Of a DNA stretch of 64,000 nt, positions 43,054-52,406 are shown piece after piece. The first letter of the stretch is position 1; every line of letters begins with the position of its first letter. The notes under the pieces were generated by a model. That model worked only from the letters and a program-made list of their open reading frames with translations. It ran no database searches and had not been told where the DNA came from. Location: the NCBI RefSeq assembly GCF_000025625.1, contig NC_013922.1, positions 620,001 through 684,000 of the forward strand, read 5' to 3'. The position numbers and the translations under genes are program-made. The stretch is from Natrialba magadii ATCC 43099 (GTDB lineage Archaea; Halobacteriota; Halobacteria; Halobacteriales; Natrialbaceae).

Positions 43054-44430
43054 ATGACTTCGGCTACCGAGGCCTACGATATCGTGGTCGTCGGCGGGGG
43101 AACTGCCGGCTGCTTCGCTGCGACGACCGCTGCCAAGGAGGGGCTCGACGTCGTCCTCCTCGAGCGCAAAACCGAGGAGGAAGGGGGCTACATCGCCTGT
43201 GGGGACGGCATCAAGGGGAAGAGCTCTTTCCCCGACGTGCTCGATCGTGAACGACTCAAAGACGAGGCGTTCACCAACCAGGGGATCGAACGCGCCATCT
43301 TCGAAAACCCACAGACCAACGAGCGCCTCGACATCCCGTTCAACGAGACCGGCGGCGTTGTCGACCGCTGGAAGTACGGCCAGATCCTCCTGGAGGAAAC
43401 CGACCGCGCCGGCGTCGACATCCACTACAACACCGTCGTCAACGACGTTATCCAGCCCAACGGCACCGTCGAGGGTGTGACTGCGATTCGGGACGGCGAG
43501 GCACTCGAGTACCGATCTGAAATCGTCATCGACGGTGCGGGTGCGCTCTCGGTGTTGCAGGATAAGGCGGACCTCTCGGCGTCGTCGTTCGACACCAACG
43601 TCAACTACTCGCAGTTCTGCTCGGCCTACCGCGAGGTACTCGAGGTGCCAGAGCCGGTCGAGTGGGACGACGCGCTCGTCTTCAAGCCGACCGAGGAACT
43701 GGGCTATCTCTGGTACTTCCCGCGCTCGGCAACGGAGATCAACGCGGGACTGGGCTTCCAGATGAGCCAGGAGCCGATGGAACTGGTCGATGTGCTCAAA
43801 GACGACATCGCCAACCGGGCGGAGTTCCAGGACGCGACGGTGAAGAACAAACTCGGTGCCGCCCTCCCGACCCGCCGGCCGTACGACTCGGCGGTTCACC
43901 CCGGCTACGTGGCCGTCGGCGACGCGGCGGGGCACGTCAACCCCTGTACCGGCGGTGGTATTCCGGGTGCCGCAAAAGGTGGCCACTGGGCGGCGAAGAT
44001 CGCTGTCGACGCGATTTCCGACGGCGACGTGAGCGAGGCGGCCCTCTGGGAGTACAACCAGCGCGTCCAGACGGACTTTGGGAAGCGCTTCGCGGCGATG
44101 GACCTCTACAACATCTTCGGCACCGCACAGGAACTGGACGACCTCGTCTCGATCCTCACGGCGATGCCGGGCCAACAGCTCGTCGACGCGATCGGCAAGA
44201 AGGGGACTGCCGATATGAGCCTCGGCCTCAAGCTCAAGACGCTGATCAAGACCTTCGGTCACTGGGATACGCTCTACGACCTCTACAAGGTCCAGCGGGC
44301 CGCCGGCTCGCTCAAGGGCGTCTACGACAGCTATCCGGACAGCCCCGACCACTTCGACGCCTGGCGCTCGGAGCGCGATAGCGTGCTGGATCGAGTGTAC
44401 GATATCAGCGGCGCTGAGCCGAAGTACTAA
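43054..44430 (+). CDS. Geranylgeranyl reductase family FAD-dependent oxidoreductase
   Basis: 458 residues. The N-terminal dinucleotide-binding motif is VVGGGTAGC (12-20), and the second FAD motif GYVAVGDAAGHVNPCTGGGI lies near 285-305. This family saturates the isoprenoid chains of archaeal ether lipids (or of menaquinone/chlorophyll-type side chains). The length and the CxxG-like YIACGDGIKG near the N-terminus match haloarchaeal members. Codon bias is strong, as for an expressed core gene. The ATG at 43054 closely precedes the FAD motif. It is not in an operon with other lipid genes here. Confidence 0.92.
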   Translation: MTSATEAYDIVVVGGGTAGCFAATTAAKEGLDVVLLERKTEEEGGYIACGDGIKGKSSFPDVLDRERLKDEAFTNQGIERAIFENPQTNERLDIPFNETGGVVDRWKYGQILLEETDRAGVDIHYNTVVNDVIQPNGTVEGVTAIRDGEALEYRSEIVIDGAGALSVLQDKADLSASSFDTNVNYSQFCSAYREVLEVPEPVEWDDALVFKPTEELGYLWYFPRSATEINAGLGFQMSQEPMELVDVLKDDIANRAEFQDATVKNKLGAALPTRRPYDSAVHPGYVAVGDAAGHVNPCTGGGIPGAAKGGHWAAKIAVDAISDGDVSEAALWEYNQRVQTDFGKRFAAMDLYNIFGTAQELDDLVSILTAMPGQQLVDAIGKKGTADMSLGLKLKTLIKTFGHWDTLYDLYKVQRAAGSLKGVYDSYPDSPDHFDAWRSERDSVLDRVYDISGAEPKY

Positions 44431-44462
44431 CGCGAAACTGCTTCTCTCGACTTACAGCACCG

Positions 44463-44663
44463 TTATCGGAGCCGCCGGTACGCACGCAACAGCAGCGAGG
44501 CAGCCGTCCCGACGCCCGGAATTCGCGAGGAGAGAGCGGCAGCCCCGAGGAGGAAGAGCCCGCCTGCTCGTCGGCCGCGCATGAATTCCATCATCGCGTC
44601 GATCACCGTCGTCGCTGTGCTCGCCTTCGAGAGCGTGTCGACTCGAGTGTTTGTCGTTGTCAT
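44463..44663 (-). CDS. Small conserved protein, 66 aa, one hydrophobic segment
   Basis: Starting at the ATG at 44663, it encodes MTTTNTRVDTLSKASTATTV followed by an amphipathic helix and a hydrophobic/Gly-Ala segment (RAGGLFLLGAAALSSRIPG), ending with basic residues. Its last bases are 33 nt from the end of the convergent reductase gene. Function unknown; it could be a small membrane-associated protein. A longer in-frame start at 44708 is possible. Confidence 0.6.
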   Translation of the reverse strand: MTTTNTRVDTLSKASTATTVIDAMMEFMRGRRAGGLFLLGAAALSSRIPGVGTAASLLLRAYRRLR

Positions 44664-44860
44664 CGGTTCAGCGAACGGGCCCCGCGGCCAAACGCGAGTA
44701 GCCTGCACGTGCCGAGTGGGTGGCTGTTAGTGCGTTACAACGGTTGGCAACACCGAGCTATCATCGGAACGCGACAGCCAGACCGCGCCGTGGCATGTCA
44801 CCCCGCGGACGATAGATTCAGGTTCCTTCTCCGAGACGACTCGATAGACACCACTCACAG

Positions 44861-46390
44861 ATGCCCACACACCACACAGATTCGTTCAACGTTCTCGAGA
44901 CCAGCGTCGCAGCCGTTCACGACGCGATGGCCGACGGCGCGGTCACCGCCGAGGAACTCGTCGAGCACTACCTGGCACGAATCGACGCCTACGACGACGA
45001 GCTGAACGCGATCCTGACGGTGAACGACCGGGCTCGCGACCGTGCGCGCGACCTCGACGCACAGTTCGATCGCGACGGGTTCGTCGGGCCGCTCCACGGC
45101 GTTCCGACGATCATTAAGGACAACCACGACACCCACGACATGCCGACCACCGCGGGCTCGACGACGCTCGCAGACTCTCAGCCGTCGCGGGACGCGTTCA
45201 TCGTCGACCAGCTTCGGGAGGCCGGTGCGATCATCATTGCGAAGGCGAACCTGCAGGAACTCTCCTTCGGTGTCGACACGATCAGTTCGCTCGGCGGCGC
45301 GACGCGAAACGCCTACGATCTCGAGCACCGGCCGTCCGGCTCGAGTGGCGGCACAGCCGCGGCTATCGCCGCGAACCTGGGCCTCATCGGAACCGGCACC
45401 GACACCTGCTCGTCGAATCGCTCACCGCCCGCGTTCAACGATCTCGTCGGCGTTCGACCGACCAGAGGCCTGTGCAGCCGAACCGGGCTCGTCCCCCTCT
45501 GCGAAACGCAGGACACGCCCGGCCCCATCGCACGAACCGTCGACGACGCCGCACGACTGCTCGAGGTCATGGCCGGCTACGATTCCGAGGACCCGGTCAC
45601 GGCCAGAGGCGTCGGACAGGTTCCCGACGACGGCTACACCGCCCACCTCGATGCGGACGGGCTCGACGATGCCAGAATCGGGATCGCCCGGCAGTTCTTC
45701 GGACTCCAGGGCGATGCTGACGAGTACGACGCCGTCTCCGAGGACGACGCGGCTGCCGTGACGAGCGTTCTCGAGGACGCCATCGACGACCTCGAAGCAG
45801 CCGGCGCGACGATCGTCGATCCGGTCGACGTCGTCGACACGAACTGGCTCCTGAGCGCTCGCGTGCTCGCATACGAGTTTGCGCGGGACTTCGACGGGTA
45901 TCTCGAGACGCTCGGCGATGCTTCCCCACAGGAGTCGCTCGCGGCCGTCGTCGACTCCGGGGAACTTGCGCCGTCGATCGAGGCCCGATTCGAGGGTGGC
46001 GACATCCTCGGAACCGACCAGGACTCGCTCGACGACAACACGGGCTACCTCCGCCGACTCGAACGTCGCAGAGAACTCCGCGATACGGTTCTGGCGACGC
46101 TCGCGGAGCACGACCTCGACGCCTTGCTATACCCGCCCTCGACGGTTCCGCCGATCACCGTCGACGACCACCAGCCGTTCGAAGAGATGAACTGCGAGCT
46201 TTCGGCACACACTGGCTTGCCCGCCATCGTCACCCCTGCCGGGTTCACCGACGACGGGCTCCCGGTTGGACTCGAGTTACTCGGCCGGGCGTTCGCCGAG
46301 CCGCGGCTGTTCGAACTCGCGTACGCGTTCGAGCAGGCGACGGACAATCGGATGCCGCCAGCGCGATTCGGGGCACTCGAACTCGAGTAG
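44861..46390 (+). CDS. Amidase-signature family protein, variant signature
   Basis: 509 residues. The Ser-cisSer-Lys triad is traceable: Lys86 in GVPTIIKDN, Ser161 in SGSSGG and nucleophile Ser185. The segment around the nucleophile reads TDTCSSNRSPPAF instead of the common TDTGGS(I/V)RxPA, so the oxyanion and substrate loop differs. Family members hydrolyse amides, from indoleacetamide to Glu-tRNA transamidation; this one is not GatA by its loop. A second amidase gene follows 84 nt downstream on the same strand, suggesting duplication. The ATG at 44861 has a polar leader. Confidence 0.88.
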   Translation: MPTHHTDSFNVLETSVAAVHDAMADGAVTAEELVEHYLARIDAYDDELNAILTVNDRARDRARDLDAQFDRDGFVGPLHGVPTIIKDNHDTHDMPTTAGSTTLADSQPSRDAFIVDQLREAGAIIIAKANLQELSFGVDTISSLGGATRNAYDLEHRPSGSSGGTAAAIAANLGLIGTGTDTCSSNRSPPAFNDLVGVRPTRGLCSRTGLVPLCETQDTPGPIARTVDDAARLLEVMAGYDSEDPVTARGVGQVPDDGYTAHLDADGLDDARIGIARQFFGLQGDADEYDAVSEDDAAAVTSVLEDAIDDLEAAGATIVDPVDVVDTNWLLSARVLAYEFARDFDGYLETLGDASPQESLAAVVDSGELAPSIEARFEGGDILGTDQDSLDDNTGYLRRLERRRELRDTVLATLAEHDLDALLYPPSTVPPITVDDHQPFEEMNCELSAHTGLPAIVTPAGFTDDGLPVGLELLGRAFAEPRLFELAYAFEQATDNRMPPARFGALELE

Positions 46391-46474
46391 GCGATCCGTT
46401 CGACGAACCCAACGAGCCCGACGAGCCCGACGGGCCGAGCAAACGTATATTCCAGTTCGTGAGACAATACGGGT

Positions 46475-47986
46475 ATGTCACGCGAGCGCTACGAAACGGC
46501 TGGGATCGGCGAGGCGGCACTCACGCGGCTGTCGGCGACCGAACTCGCGAGTCGCATTAGGGAGGGTGAGGTAACCGCCACCGAGGCAGTCGAGGCACAC
46601 CTCGACCAAGTCGACGCGCGCGACGACGAGATCAACGCCTTCGTCACCGTCTGCGCTGACGAGGCGCGCGAGGCAGCCGCCGAAGCGGACCGGGTACTCG
46701 AGTCCGCCGAGGCTGACGCCCCGGATGGGTGCGACGACAGCGACGGCGGAAACGGCGACGACGGCGACGAACAGATCGGCCCCCTCCACGGCGTCCCAAT
46801 CGCGCTCAAGGACCTCGGCTCGCTGAAGGAGAGCCTGCCCTACACCTTCGGCTCGGCACTGTTTTCCGACTTCGTGGCACCCAAAACGGCCGTCACCGTC
46901 GCGCGACTCGAGGAGGCCGGTGCGATCGTGCTCGGGACGACGAACACGCCCGAGTTCGGCCACAAGGGGACGACGACCAACGACGTGATCGGGGCGACGG
47001 CGTCGCCGATCGACACCGAACTGAACGCGGGCGGCTCTTCCGGCGGCTCCGCGGCGGCGGTCGCAGCGGGGATGACACCTGTCGCGACCGGTAGTGACGC
47101 GGGCGGTTCGCTTCGCATTCCGGCAGCCGCCTGCGGCGTCTACGGCTTCAAGCCGACGTTCGGTCTCGTGCCCTCGGTCAGCAGACCCAATGGCTTCGGC
47201 CGGGCGCGCCACCACGTCACGAAGGGGCCGCTCTCGCGCACGGTTGCCGACTCTGCCGCGCTCCTCTCAGAGATGGCTGGCCACCATCCGGACGACCCCG
47301 AGAGCGTTCCCGTCGATATCGCGTTTCGGGACGCTGTGCAGGAGCCCTCAACCGACCTGCGGATCGCCTACAGCCCGGCTCTCGACGTCTTCCCGGTCAC
47401 GGACGCGGTTCGCACAGTCGTCGACGACGCGGTGGCGTCGCTCGAGGACGCAGGTGCCACCGTCGAGGAGGTTGCTGTCGATCACGGCTACGAACTGGAC
47501 GAACTCATCGAGGCGGTGATCCCGACGTTCACGACCTCGATGCTCGAGAGCGCTACCGTCACCGCGGAGTCTCACGGGATCGACCTGCGCGAGCACCCCG
47601 AGACAGTTACTGACAGCCTGCTCCGGATGCTCGAACTGGGCGAGCAGTACGGCCCCGCCGACATCGCCCGCTCGGATATCGCCCGGACAGCCATCTTCGA
47701 CGCCGTACAGGAGGTGCTGTCCGAGTACGACCTGCTCGCGACGCCAACCCTCTCGCGCGCCGACGTTGGCCTCCACGAAGACCTCGACGCAGAAGCCTGG
47801 GAGTGGCCGCTCACCTGGCCGTTCAACTGGACCGGCCACCCCGCCGCCTCCGCACCTGCCGGGCTCACGGAGGCAGGACACCCCGTCGGACTCCAGCTCG
47901 TCGGCCCCCGCTTCGGAGACGATACCGTGCTCGCCGGGAGCACGGTACTCGAGTCCCAGCGTCCCTGGGACCACCTGTACGACTGA
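46475..47986 (+). CDS. Amidase-signature family hydrolase
   Basis: 503 residues with a canonical triad: Lys112 (GVPIALKDL), Ser188 (GGSSGGS) and Ser212 (GSDAGGSLRIPAA). An Asp/Gly-rich insert (about 80-100) precedes the lysine strand and is absent from most amidases. The C-terminal GHPAASAPAGLTEAGHPVGLQLVG is typical. The substrate is not inferable, though the downstream aldo/keto reductase suggests small-molecule catabolism. It is a paralogue of the preceding amidase, with moderate resemblance in the N-terminal helices (TA.E.VE.HL...DA.DDE.NA). The ATG at 46475 is preferred. Confidence 0.92.
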   Translation: MSRERYETAGIGEAALTRLSATELASRIREGEVTATEAVEAHLDQVDARDDEINAFVTVCADEAREAAAEADRVLESAEADAPDGCDDSDGGNGDDGDEQIGPLHGVPIALKDLGSLKESLPYTFGSALFSDFVAPKTAVTVARLEEAGAIVLGTTNTPEFGHKGTTTNDVIGATASPIDTELNAGGSSGGSAAAVAAGMTPVATGSDAGGSLRIPAAACGVYGFKPTFGLVPSVSRPNGFGRARHHVTKGPLSRTVADSAALLSEMAGHHPDDPESVPVDIAFRDAVQEPSTDLRIAYSPALDVFPVTDAVRTVVDDAVASLEDAGATVEEVAVDHGYELDELIEAVIPTFTTSMLESATVTAESHGIDLREHPETVTDSLLRMLELGEQYGPADIARSDIARTAIFDAVQEVLSEYDLLATPTLSRADVGLHEDLDAEAWEWPLTWPFNWTGHPAASAPAGLTEAGHPVGLQLVGPRFGDDTVLAGSTVLESQRPWDHLYD

Positions 47987-48095
47987 CGCTGGGGCGACAG
48001 TACTGTGCGAAAAGCCGGTGGCACGCGCTCACACACTGTCTTTGCACGCCGCCGCAACCCCAATCCATTTTCGCATCCCGTTCCTCCCGTCGGAT

Positions 48096-48938
<843 letters not shown>

Positions 48939-48960
48939 GTCGCCGGGTAGTCAGGCTGAG

Positions 48961-48990
48961 TGTATATGTACTACTATGCTGACATATACA
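48961..48990. promoter_or_regulatory. Inverted repeat TGTATATGT-12 nt-ACATATACA
   Basis: Two perfect 9-bp arms (48961-48969 and 48982-48990) lie in an AT-rich island just upstream of the 49050 membrane-protein gene. The arms resemble TATA-like words, so this could be an operator overlapping the promoter or a pair of divergent TATA elements. Confidence 0.5.
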
Positions 48991-49049
48991 TGGAGCGGAA
49001 AAACAGGAAAGGAGGAAAGTTTACGGTACGTCAGTTTTTTGGCTCAGGT

Positions 49050-49799
49050 ATGTCCACCCGCACGCAACGTGGTGGCGGTGGCGGGATCGTCGGCGCGATC
49101 AGAGCCGACCTCGATCAGTTACACGGTGCCTGGATGGAACTCGTCTTTCCACGACAGCGTGGTCGCGGCCACTCCGTGATGGGGAAGTGGCGTCCCGAGA
49201 CGCTTCCACAGAAGATCGCCTACTACGCCTGGAGCGCCTTCGGCACGCTCGGGCTGTTGATCCTGTACCCGCTTACCGTCATCGGCTTTGCTACCCGCTA
49301 CTATGCGGCGAAACTCGACTCGACGCGAACCCGCCTCGGCATCGTCGGCGTGACAGCCATCGCGCTGCTCGTCTGGGGGACGCTGACGGTGATCGCACAC
49401 CTCCAGTTGCCGGTCGAAGAGACCATCGCGATCGGTGCCGCAAGCGCCGTCGCGACGATTTCGACCGCGCTCGCGGCCGGCACGTCCAAGGTCGGCGGCC
49501 GACCCGTCTCCGTGCTGTTTGCCTACCCGTTCGCGATGACGGCGCTGTTTCTGCCGCCGGTCGTCGCCGCGCTCGTCACGCCGTCACTCGAGGGCGTCGT
49601 GCTCGAACCGAGCTACGACTTCGCGGCCTGGGCGCTCGATAACGTCCTCCACGTCGGTGGACTCAACGAGTTCCTGCGCGCGAACTACGAACTCGAAGGG
49701 GCTGCCTACGCGGCGATGTGGGTGGGGATCTCCTTCCCGCTTGGCTGGTTCCTCGGAATCGTCGTCGCACTGGCGAACCTGGTGCGCCCGTCCGAGTAG
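49050..49799 (+). CDS. Conserved membrane protein, 249 aa
   Basis: No family recognised. After a Gly/Arg-rich N-terminus (MSTRTQRGGGGG) there are about six hydrophobic segments: ~55-80, 92-118, 125-145, 155-180 and two near the C-terminus (SFPLGWFLGIVVALANLV). I chose the ATG at 49050; the in-frame ATG at 48960 lies inside the inverted repeat and would add a Tyr/Lys-rich leader. The inverted repeat upstream suggests a specific regulator. It is followed 86 nt later by a small membrane-protein gene on the same strand. Confidence 0.75.
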   Translation: MSTRTQRGGGGGIVGAIRADLDQLHGAWMELVFPRQRGRGHSVMGKWRPETLPQKIAYYAWSAFGTLGLLILYPLTVIGFATRYYAAKLDSTRTRLGIVGVTAIALLVWGTLTVIAHLQLPVEETIAIGAASAVATISTALAAGTSKVGGRPVSVLFAYPFAMTALFLPPVVAALVTPSLEGVVLEPSYDFAAWALDNVLHVGGLNEFLRANYELEGAAYAAMWVGISFPLGWFLGIVVALANLVRPSE

Positions 49800-49884
49800 T
49801 CGGCGCGAGCGCTTGCGGTTTCTTCTCGTTCAACGAACAGTCTGTTTCGATAGCGTTACGCTGTTTCAGTCCCAAGTATCGGGT

Positions 49885-50079
49885 ATGGAACTCGACCTGC
49901 CGAAGACGATCGCCGCGTTCGTCCTGATCATCGCGCTCGGAACGGCCGGGTTGATGACGATGCCGATGGGGATGGCCCCAGACACGATTCTGATGATGGT
50001 CATGCCCTCGATGGTGATCTTTGGCGCGATCATGCTCGTACTCGGAATCAAGCACGGCGAGTACCGCGCGACGAACTGA
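49885..50079 (+). CDS. Small conserved membrane protein, 64 aa
   Basis: Two membrane helices (about 8-27 and 33-54) contain many Met residues (GLMTMPMGMAPDTILMMVMP), followed by a charged tail KHGEYRATN. This looks like a small haloarchaeal membrane-protein family of unknown role (possibly DUF7333, from memory). The ATG at 49885 and strong codon bias support it. The Met-rich turn might bind metal, which is speculation. Confidence 0.75.
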   Translation: MELDLPKTIAAFVLIIALGTAGLMTMPMGMAPDTILMMVMPSMVIFGAIMLVLGIKHGEYRATN

Positions 50080-50151
50080 GCCTGCACTGTCACTGAGGCC
50101 GCCGTCGTTCGCACGGAACGCAGTTTTCGCGCTTATTGATATTGAAGTACA

Positions 50152-50169
50152 CCGCCCGAGAGCGGGCGG
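50152..50169. terminator. Perfect hairpin between convergent genes
   Basis: CCGCCCG-AGAG-CGGGCGG forms a 7-bp GC stem with a 4-nt loop between the 50079 and 50245 gene ends. No long T run follows, so a terminator role is uncertain; a remnant of an insertion-sequence end is an alternative. Confidence 0.35.
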
Positions 50170-50244
50170 CTCCTTGATGGGACTCGAAAGTCGAGGACGA
50201 CGCAAAAGGAACAGATCGCTCACCCGGTCGTCATTTCACCTACA

Positions 50245-51216
50245 TCACATGTAGCCGAGGTCGCGCAGCCGCTCCATTAGATCCTCCTTGTCCTGGGCGC
50301 GGCCCGCGCGTTCGGTCGTTTCCTCTAGGTCCTGCAGCCAGGCCGGTTCTTCGTCGCTCTTCTCTGTACTCACTTCGCTCCCGAGCGAGCGGAAGCCGGC
50401 GAAGTACTTCGGCGACACCGGGATGTCGTCCTGCGTGAGGTCGTTCGGCAGGTCCGTATCACTCTGTGGCACGTAGCCCTCGTCCGGGAACTCCGAGACG
50501 GTGTCTGGCACGACGAAGTTCCAGAACGCCTCCCACACCGCCGCCTCGTCGAACTGCAGGATGGGCTGGACGCGGTCGTGTGGCGGATAGATGTCCGGAT
50601 CGTGACGCGGCGAGAAGAACGTCTCGTCGGCGCGCGCCTCCTGTTCGTCCCAGCGGACGCCCGAGATGACGCCGTCGACGTCGTGCTCTTCCAGCGCGTT
50701 GTTCAGCGCCACCGTCTTCAGCAGGTGGTTGCCCACATAGGTGTCGAGCAGGAACGGGAACGTCTCCTCCTCGTACTCGAGTATGTTCTCGACGTGGTGC
50801 TGGTTGTGCTCGGAGAGCCCCGAGATGTCGATGTCGTCGCCGGGTTCGAGGCCGTGCTCGTCGACGTACTCGCCGACGTCCTCGTTGCGGGCGTAGATGA
50901 CGTCGAGGTCCCACTCGTCCGCCCAGTGGTCGACGAAGCCGTGGATTTCGTCGAAGTGCTGGTAGTGGTCGATGAAGATTGCAGGCGGGACTTCGAGGTC
51001 GTAGCGCTCTGCGACCTGGCTGACGAAGTAGAGGACGAGCGTGGAGTCCTTGCCGCCGGTCCACATGACCGCGGGGTTCTCGTACTGCTCGAGTCCCTGG
51101 CGGGTGACCTCGATCGCCTTCTCGATCTTGTCGTTGATGTGTGGATAGTCGACGGGGTCCTCGCTGGAGCCGTCGTCGTAGTCGACGCTGACGTAGTCGG
51201 GGAAGTTCTCGCTCAT
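50245..51216 (-). CDS. Phosphoadenosine-phosphosulfate-reductase-family protein (PP-loop)
   Basis: 323 residues. The PP-loop ATP-pyrophosphatase motif MWTGGKDST lies at 51-59, followed by the adenylyl-type core (FIDHYQHFDEIHGFVDHWA). There is no C-terminal Cys-Gly-x-x-x-Cys reductase tail, so it may be an adenylyltransferase/thiolation-type enzyme or a subunit of sulfate activation rather than a true PAPS reductase. The ATG at 51216 directly follows an AT-rich TAATTATATCTAATTA block on the minus strand, which is probably its promoter. The upstream genes wecB and DUF354 on the same strand seem functionally separate. Confidence 0.87.
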   Translation of the reverse strand: MSENFPDYVSVDYDDGSSEDPVDYPHINDKIEKAIEVTRQGLEQYENPAVMWTGGKDSTLVLYFVSQVAERYDLEVPPAIFIDHYQHFDEIHGFVDHWADEWDLDVIYARNEDVGEYVDEHGLEPGDDIDISGLSEHNQHHVENILEYEEETFPFLLDTYVGNHLLKTVALNNALEEHDVDGVISGVRWDEQEARADETFFSPRHDPDIYPPHDRVQPILQFDEAAVWEAFWNFVVPDTVSEFPDEGYVPQSDTDLPNDLTQDDIPVSPKYFAGFRSLGSEVSTEKSDEEPAWLQDLEETTERAGRAQDKEDLMERLRDLGYM

Positions 51217-51290
51217 CTCGTAATTAGATATAATTACCACGGTAAAACGCTTTGGGGGACCGGAAACCTCTGTCGGGATCTCGGGCCATC

Positions 51291-52406
51291 CTATGCACTG
51301 GTTAACGGCGGTGCTTCGAGCTGTTCTTCCGGTTCGCTGTCGGCAAGGTGTTGCTGAAGCAGGCTGATGATCCGCTGTCCTGCCATCCCGTCGCCGTACG
51401 GTCGCGGAGTCGACTTCGGTTCCCAATCCGTCGTGAGCGCCTCGCGAATCGCAGCCGTCTCCGGACCGACGAGTCGGTTCCAGCCACACTCGACCGTTTC
51501 GACCCACTCGGTCTCCTCGCGTAGCGTCACACAGCGCGTCTCGAGGAAGAATGCCTCCTTCTGGACGCCGCCCGAATCTGTCGCCACTCGTTCTGCGGTG
51601 TCGAGCAGTCGGACGAAATCGAGGTAGCCGAGTGGCTCGATCAACTCGAGTTCGCTTGTCGCGCGCTCCCAGAGGCCGTGTTCTTGCAGCCGGTTGACGG
51701 TGCGCGGGTGGGCCGGGAAGACGACCGGCAGGGGTGCGTCGGTGAGACCGTCGAGTATTGCCGCAAGGTTCTCGGGATCGTCGGTGTTGCTCGCTCGGTG
51801 GACCGTCGCGAGGACGAACTCGTCGGGTTGTACACCGAGGTCGTCGAGGATGGTCGACTGATCAGCCGAGCGCTCGCGGGCGTCGAGGATGGCGTCGTAC
51901 ATCACGTCGCCGGTCCAGTAGACGTCGTCAGTAATGCCCTCGTCCGTCAGGTTTCGAATCGCGTCCCTGCTCGGGGCGAAACAAAGATCCGAGGCGTGGT
52001 CCGTCAGGATGCGGTTTATCTCCTCGGGCATCGACCGGTTGTTGCTCCGGAGTCCGGCCTCGACGTGTGCCACGGCGACATCGCGTTTCGAGCCGACGAT
52101 TGCACCCGCGAGTGTCGAGTTCGTGTCGCCGTAGAGCAGGATCACGTCCGGGTCGGTCTCCTCGATGACGGGCTCGATCGCCGCGACCATCCGCGCAGTC
52201 TGTCGGCCGTGGGTGTCCGACTCGATGCCGAGGTTGTACTCCGGTTTGGGGATCTCGAGTTCGTCGAAGAAGACGTCGGACATCTCCTCGTCGTAGTGCT
52301 GGCCGGTGTGGACGAGGACCTCCTCGGCGACCTCGCGAAGCGTTCGGGAGACGACAGCGGCCTTGATGAACTGGGGTCTGGCCCCGACGATGGAACAGAC
52401 GCGCAT
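51291..52406 (-). CDS. wecB: UDP-N-acetylglucosamine 2-epimerase (non-hydrolysing)
   Basis: Interconverts UDP-GlcNAc and UDP-ManNAc for surface polysaccharide or glycoprotein glycans. 371 residues of the GT-B-like fold: VGARPQFIKAAVV at the N-terminus, HTGQHYDEEM, YGDTNSTLAGA, HVEAGLRSNNRSMPEE and DSGGVQKEAFFL, all diagnostic. The gene follows the DUF354 gene with an overlap of one base at 52406, so the pair is an operon. The C-terminal ~15 residues are Glu/Pro-rich. Confidence 0.95.
   Translation of the reverse strand: MRVCSIVGARPQFIKAAVVSRTLREVAEEVLVHTGQHYDEEMSDVFFDELEIPKPEYNLGIESDTHGRQTARMVAAIEPVIEETDPDVILLYGDTNSTLAGAIVGSKRDVAVAHVEAGLRSNNRSMPEEINRILTDHASDLCFAPSRDAIRNLTDEGITDDVYWTGDVMYDAILDARERSADQSTILDDLGVQPDEFVLATVHRASNTDDPENLAAILDGLTDAPLPVVFPAHPRTVNRLQEHGLWERATSELELIEPLGYLDFVRLLDTAERVATDSGGVQKEAFFLETRCVTLREETEWVETVECGWNRLVGPETAAIREALTTDWEPKSTPRPYGDGMAGQRIISLLQQHLADSEPEEQLEAPPLTSA

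Noticed and set aside
50152..50169. End hairpin of an IS200/IS605-type element
   Set aside because: The hairpin is perfect, but no transposase or TnpB remnant and no second end are visible; kept only as a possible terminator.
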